The notes under the pieces are model-generated. The model did no database searches. It saw nothing but the letters and a program-made list of their open reading frames with translations, and was not told the DNA's origin. This document shows, piece by piece, positions 43,794-64,000 of a stretch of 64,000 nucleotides of DNA. Position numbers and translations under genes: made by a program. This DNA is from Shumkonia mesophila. Lineage in GTDB: Bacteria; Pseudomonadota; Alphaproteobacteria; Rhodospirillales; Shumkoniaceae. The stretch spans positions 275,511-339,510 of the forward strand of contig NZ_JAOTID010000002.1 of assembly GCF_026163695.1 (NCBI RefSeq), in the 5' to 3' direction. Position 1 is the first letter of the stretch. The number at the start of each line of letters is the position of its first letter.

Positions 43794-46096
43794 ATGAAGG
43801 CATTCCTGTTCCCGGGCCAAGGGGCCCAACGGATCGGCATGGGCGCCGAGCTGTTCGAGGCGTTTCCCGATCTGGTGGCTGAGGCCGACGGCTGCCTGGG
43901 CTATTCCATTCGCGAGCTCTGCCTGAATGGCCCGATCGAGCGGCTGACCCGGACCAATTTCACGCAGCCGGCCATCTATGTGGTCTCAGCGCTCAAGTAC
44001 CTTGAGCAACGGGCGGCGCGCGGACGGCCCGATTGCGTGCTGGGCCACAGCGTGGGCGAGTATGTCGCCCTGTTCGCCGGCGGCGTCTTTGATTTCCGGA
44101 CCGGCCTCAGCCTGGTGCAGAAGCGCGGCGAACTGATGGACCGCGCCCAGAGCGGCGGCATGGCTGCGGTGCTGGGGTTGGAGGCCGGTGCGATCGAAGA
44201 GGTGATCCGTCGCCACAATCTGGCTGACATCTATCCGGCGAATTTCAATACCCCGCGCCAGATCGTGCTGTCGGGCCGGCGCGATGCCGTGATCGCCGCC
44301 GAGCCCCTGTTTCGCGAGGCCGGGGCCAGCCATTACGTGGTGCTGCAGGTGGGGGGCGCGTTCCATACCCCGCTCATGGCCGAGGCCGGCCGGGACTTCG
44401 CCGCTTTCGTTGCCGACATTCCCTTTGAAAAGCCGCAAATCCCGGTCATCTGCAACGTTACCGCCCGCCCCCACAGTGCCGATCGCATCCGCGAGCGCAT
44501 GATCGAACAGATCACCGCCCCGGTCCGCTGGTGCGACAGCATCCGCTACCTGCTGGCCAAGGGCGCCCGTTTCGAGGACTTCACCGAGATCGGTCCCGAA
44601 GGCCAGGCGGTGGTCAAGCCGATGGTCAAGCGCATCGAGATGGAGGCCGGCCCGCTCGATGGCGCCCTTCTGGCCGCCGAGGAAGCCGCCGCCCAGCCGA
44701 CGCAACCCTTGCCCGCCCCGCCGTCCGCGCCGTCCCGGTCGTCCGGCGGGATCACCCCGGCGAACCTGGGATCGCGCGCCTTCTGCGACGATTTCGGCGT
44801 GCGTCATCCCTGTCTGTGCGGCGCCATGTACCAGGGCATCTCCTCGGTGGACCTGGTGGCACGCGCGGCCAGGGCCGGCATCCTGGCCTTTTTCGGCGCC
44901 GGCGGCCTGCCCATGCCCGAGGTGGCGGCGGCCATCGCCGCCATCCGCGCCCAGATTCCCGAGGGGGCGCCGTTCGGCGTGAACTTCCTCGCCCACGTCA
45001 ACCGCCCCCACCTGGAAGACGAATTGACCGATCTGTTGCTTGCCCACGGCGTATGTACCGCCGAAGCGTCCGCCTTCATGGAGGTGACTCCCGCCCTGGT
45101 GCGGTATCGCGCCAAGGGCCTGGAGGCGGCGGCCGGCAACCGCATCGCGGCTCGCAACCGCATCATCGCCAAGGTGTCGCGGCCCGAAGTGGCCGCCCAG
45201 TTCCTGGCCCCCGCGCCCGAGCGGATCGTCACCAAACTGGTGGAGAGCGGCGCCCTTGACGCCGACGAGGCCGAATTGCTGCGTCATGTGCCCATGGCCG
45301 ATGCCATCTGCGTTGAATCCGATTCCGGCGGCCACACCGACCAGGGCAGGCCGTTCACCTTGATTCCCGCCATGCTGCGGATACGCGATGCCGCGGCCGA
45401 CCGCTTTCCGCGGTTCGGGCGCGTCCACGTGGGCGCGGGCGGCGGCATCGGAACGCCCGAGGCGGCGGCGGCCGTGTTTGTGCTGGGTGCCGAATTCATC
45501 GTCACCGGATCGGTCAACCAATGCACCGTCGAAGCGCGAACCAGCGACGTCGTCAAGGACCTGCTGGAAGGCATGGGCGTTAACGACACGGCCTATGCTC
45601 CGTCGGGTGAAATGTTCGAGCTGGGCTCGAAGGTGCAGGTGCTGAAGAAGGGGCTGTTCTTTCCGGCCCGCGCCGAGAAGCTGGTGGCGCTTTACCGCCA
45701 GTTCGATTCGCTGGACGCGATCGACGCCGCCACCCGCGCCCAGATCGAGGAACGCTATCTGCATTGCCGCTGCGAGGAGGTGTTCGCCGGGCTTTGCGCC
45801 TCCTATCCACCGGCCGAAATCGAAAGGGCCGAGCGCATGCCCAAGCACAAGATGGCGCTGGTGTTCAAACGCTACTTCCGGGACAGCAGCCGCTGGGCGC
45901 TGGCCGGCGATGTCGAGCACAAGGTTGATTTCCAGATCCATTGCGGCCCGGCCCTGGGCGCCTTCAACCAATGGGTCGCGGACGACGCCATGGCCTCGTG
46001 GCGCCAGCGCCACGCCGATGACATCGCGCTCAGGCTGCTGGAGGAAACTTCGGCCCTGCTCAACCGCCGTTTCTCCAGCCTGGCCGGCGTCCTCTG

Positions 46097-46097
<1 letters not shown>
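43794..46097 (+). CDS. Trans-acting malonyl acyltransferase-enoyl reductase fusion (AT-ER) of a trans-AT PKS
   Basis: 767 aa bifunctional protein. The N-terminal acyltransferase (about 1-290) has the nucleophile motif GHSVGEY and GAFHTPLM; the latter is the malonyl-type pattern, not the methylmalonyl YASH. After a Pro/Ala linker (about 300-320) comes a PfaD-type flavin-dependent enoyl reductase (about 320-767), with CLCGAMYQGISS, ESDSGGHTDQGRP and VGAGGGIGTPEAAAAVFVLGA typical of the 2-nitropropane-dioxygenase-like ER. Such AT-ER proteins load malonyl units onto AT-less modules and reduce enoyl intermediates in trans. The stop overlaps the megasynthase start (TGATG). Confidence 0.94.

Positions 46098-64000
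<17,903 letters not shown>

Overview
The window is a high-GC chromosomal segment of an alphaproteobacterium, most likely a member of the Rhodospirillales. The evidence is the gene order ntrY-ntrX-trkA-(D-amino-acid aminotransferase)-hfq-hflX, the block mltB-rlpA-dac-tmk-holB-metG-tatD, and uniformly GC-rich codon use. No species can be named from the sequence alone.

Layout. Positions 1-8167 hold the nitrogen-related two-component system NtrY/NtrX, the potassium regulator TrkA, a D-amino-acid aminotransferase with an aspartate-racemase-like protein and a HAD phosphatase, then Hfq and HflX. Positions 8271-12082 hold a TrkH-type K+ channel followed by a KdpD-like kinase and KdpE-like regulator, with no kdpFABC beside them. 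Positions 12099-20980 are a mixed housekeeping and accessory stretch: DmeF-type metal efflux, a cold-shock protein, a LysR regulator divergent from an alpha/beta hydrolase, DcuC, an inositol-phosphatase family enzyme, a beta-hydroxyacid dehydrogenase, a lipoprotein and MazG. Positions 21050-23270 look like a small acquired island: a FitAB/VapBC toxin-antitoxin pair, an AT-richer orphan gene and several palindromic repeats. Positions 23374-32627 (minus strand) are a conserved block for replication, translation and cell wall. Positions 32703-36730 (minus) carry a LarA-like epimerase/racemase, a fructuronate-reductase-type dehydrogenase and an aldo/keto reductase, suggesting sugar-acid metabolism. 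Then come a DUF2207 membrane protein, tRNA-Ser(UGA) and an SPFH protein.

The most striking part is 40118-64000. Two cyclopeptide-type ABC exporter half-transporters (minus) diverge from a trans-AT polyketide synthase locus (plus). Its first gene fuses a malonyl acyltransferase to a PfaD-type enoyl reductase. The second is one uninterrupted reading frame of at least 5968 codons that leaves the window still open. It encodes six ketosynthases, at least six ACPs, DH, KR and C-methyltransferase domains and an in-line PksI-like enoyl-CoA hydratase domain, but no AT in any module. Acyl groups are presumably supplied in trans by the AT-ER protein, and the ABC pair is the likely exporter of the product.

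Inside this reading frame, between a catalytically dead dehydratase and the following ACP, lies a roughly 140-base palindromic element. It reads through in frame and shares its stem core with a hairpin in the exporter/PKS intergenic region. It looks like a mobile palindromic repeat domesticated as a linker in the megasynthase.
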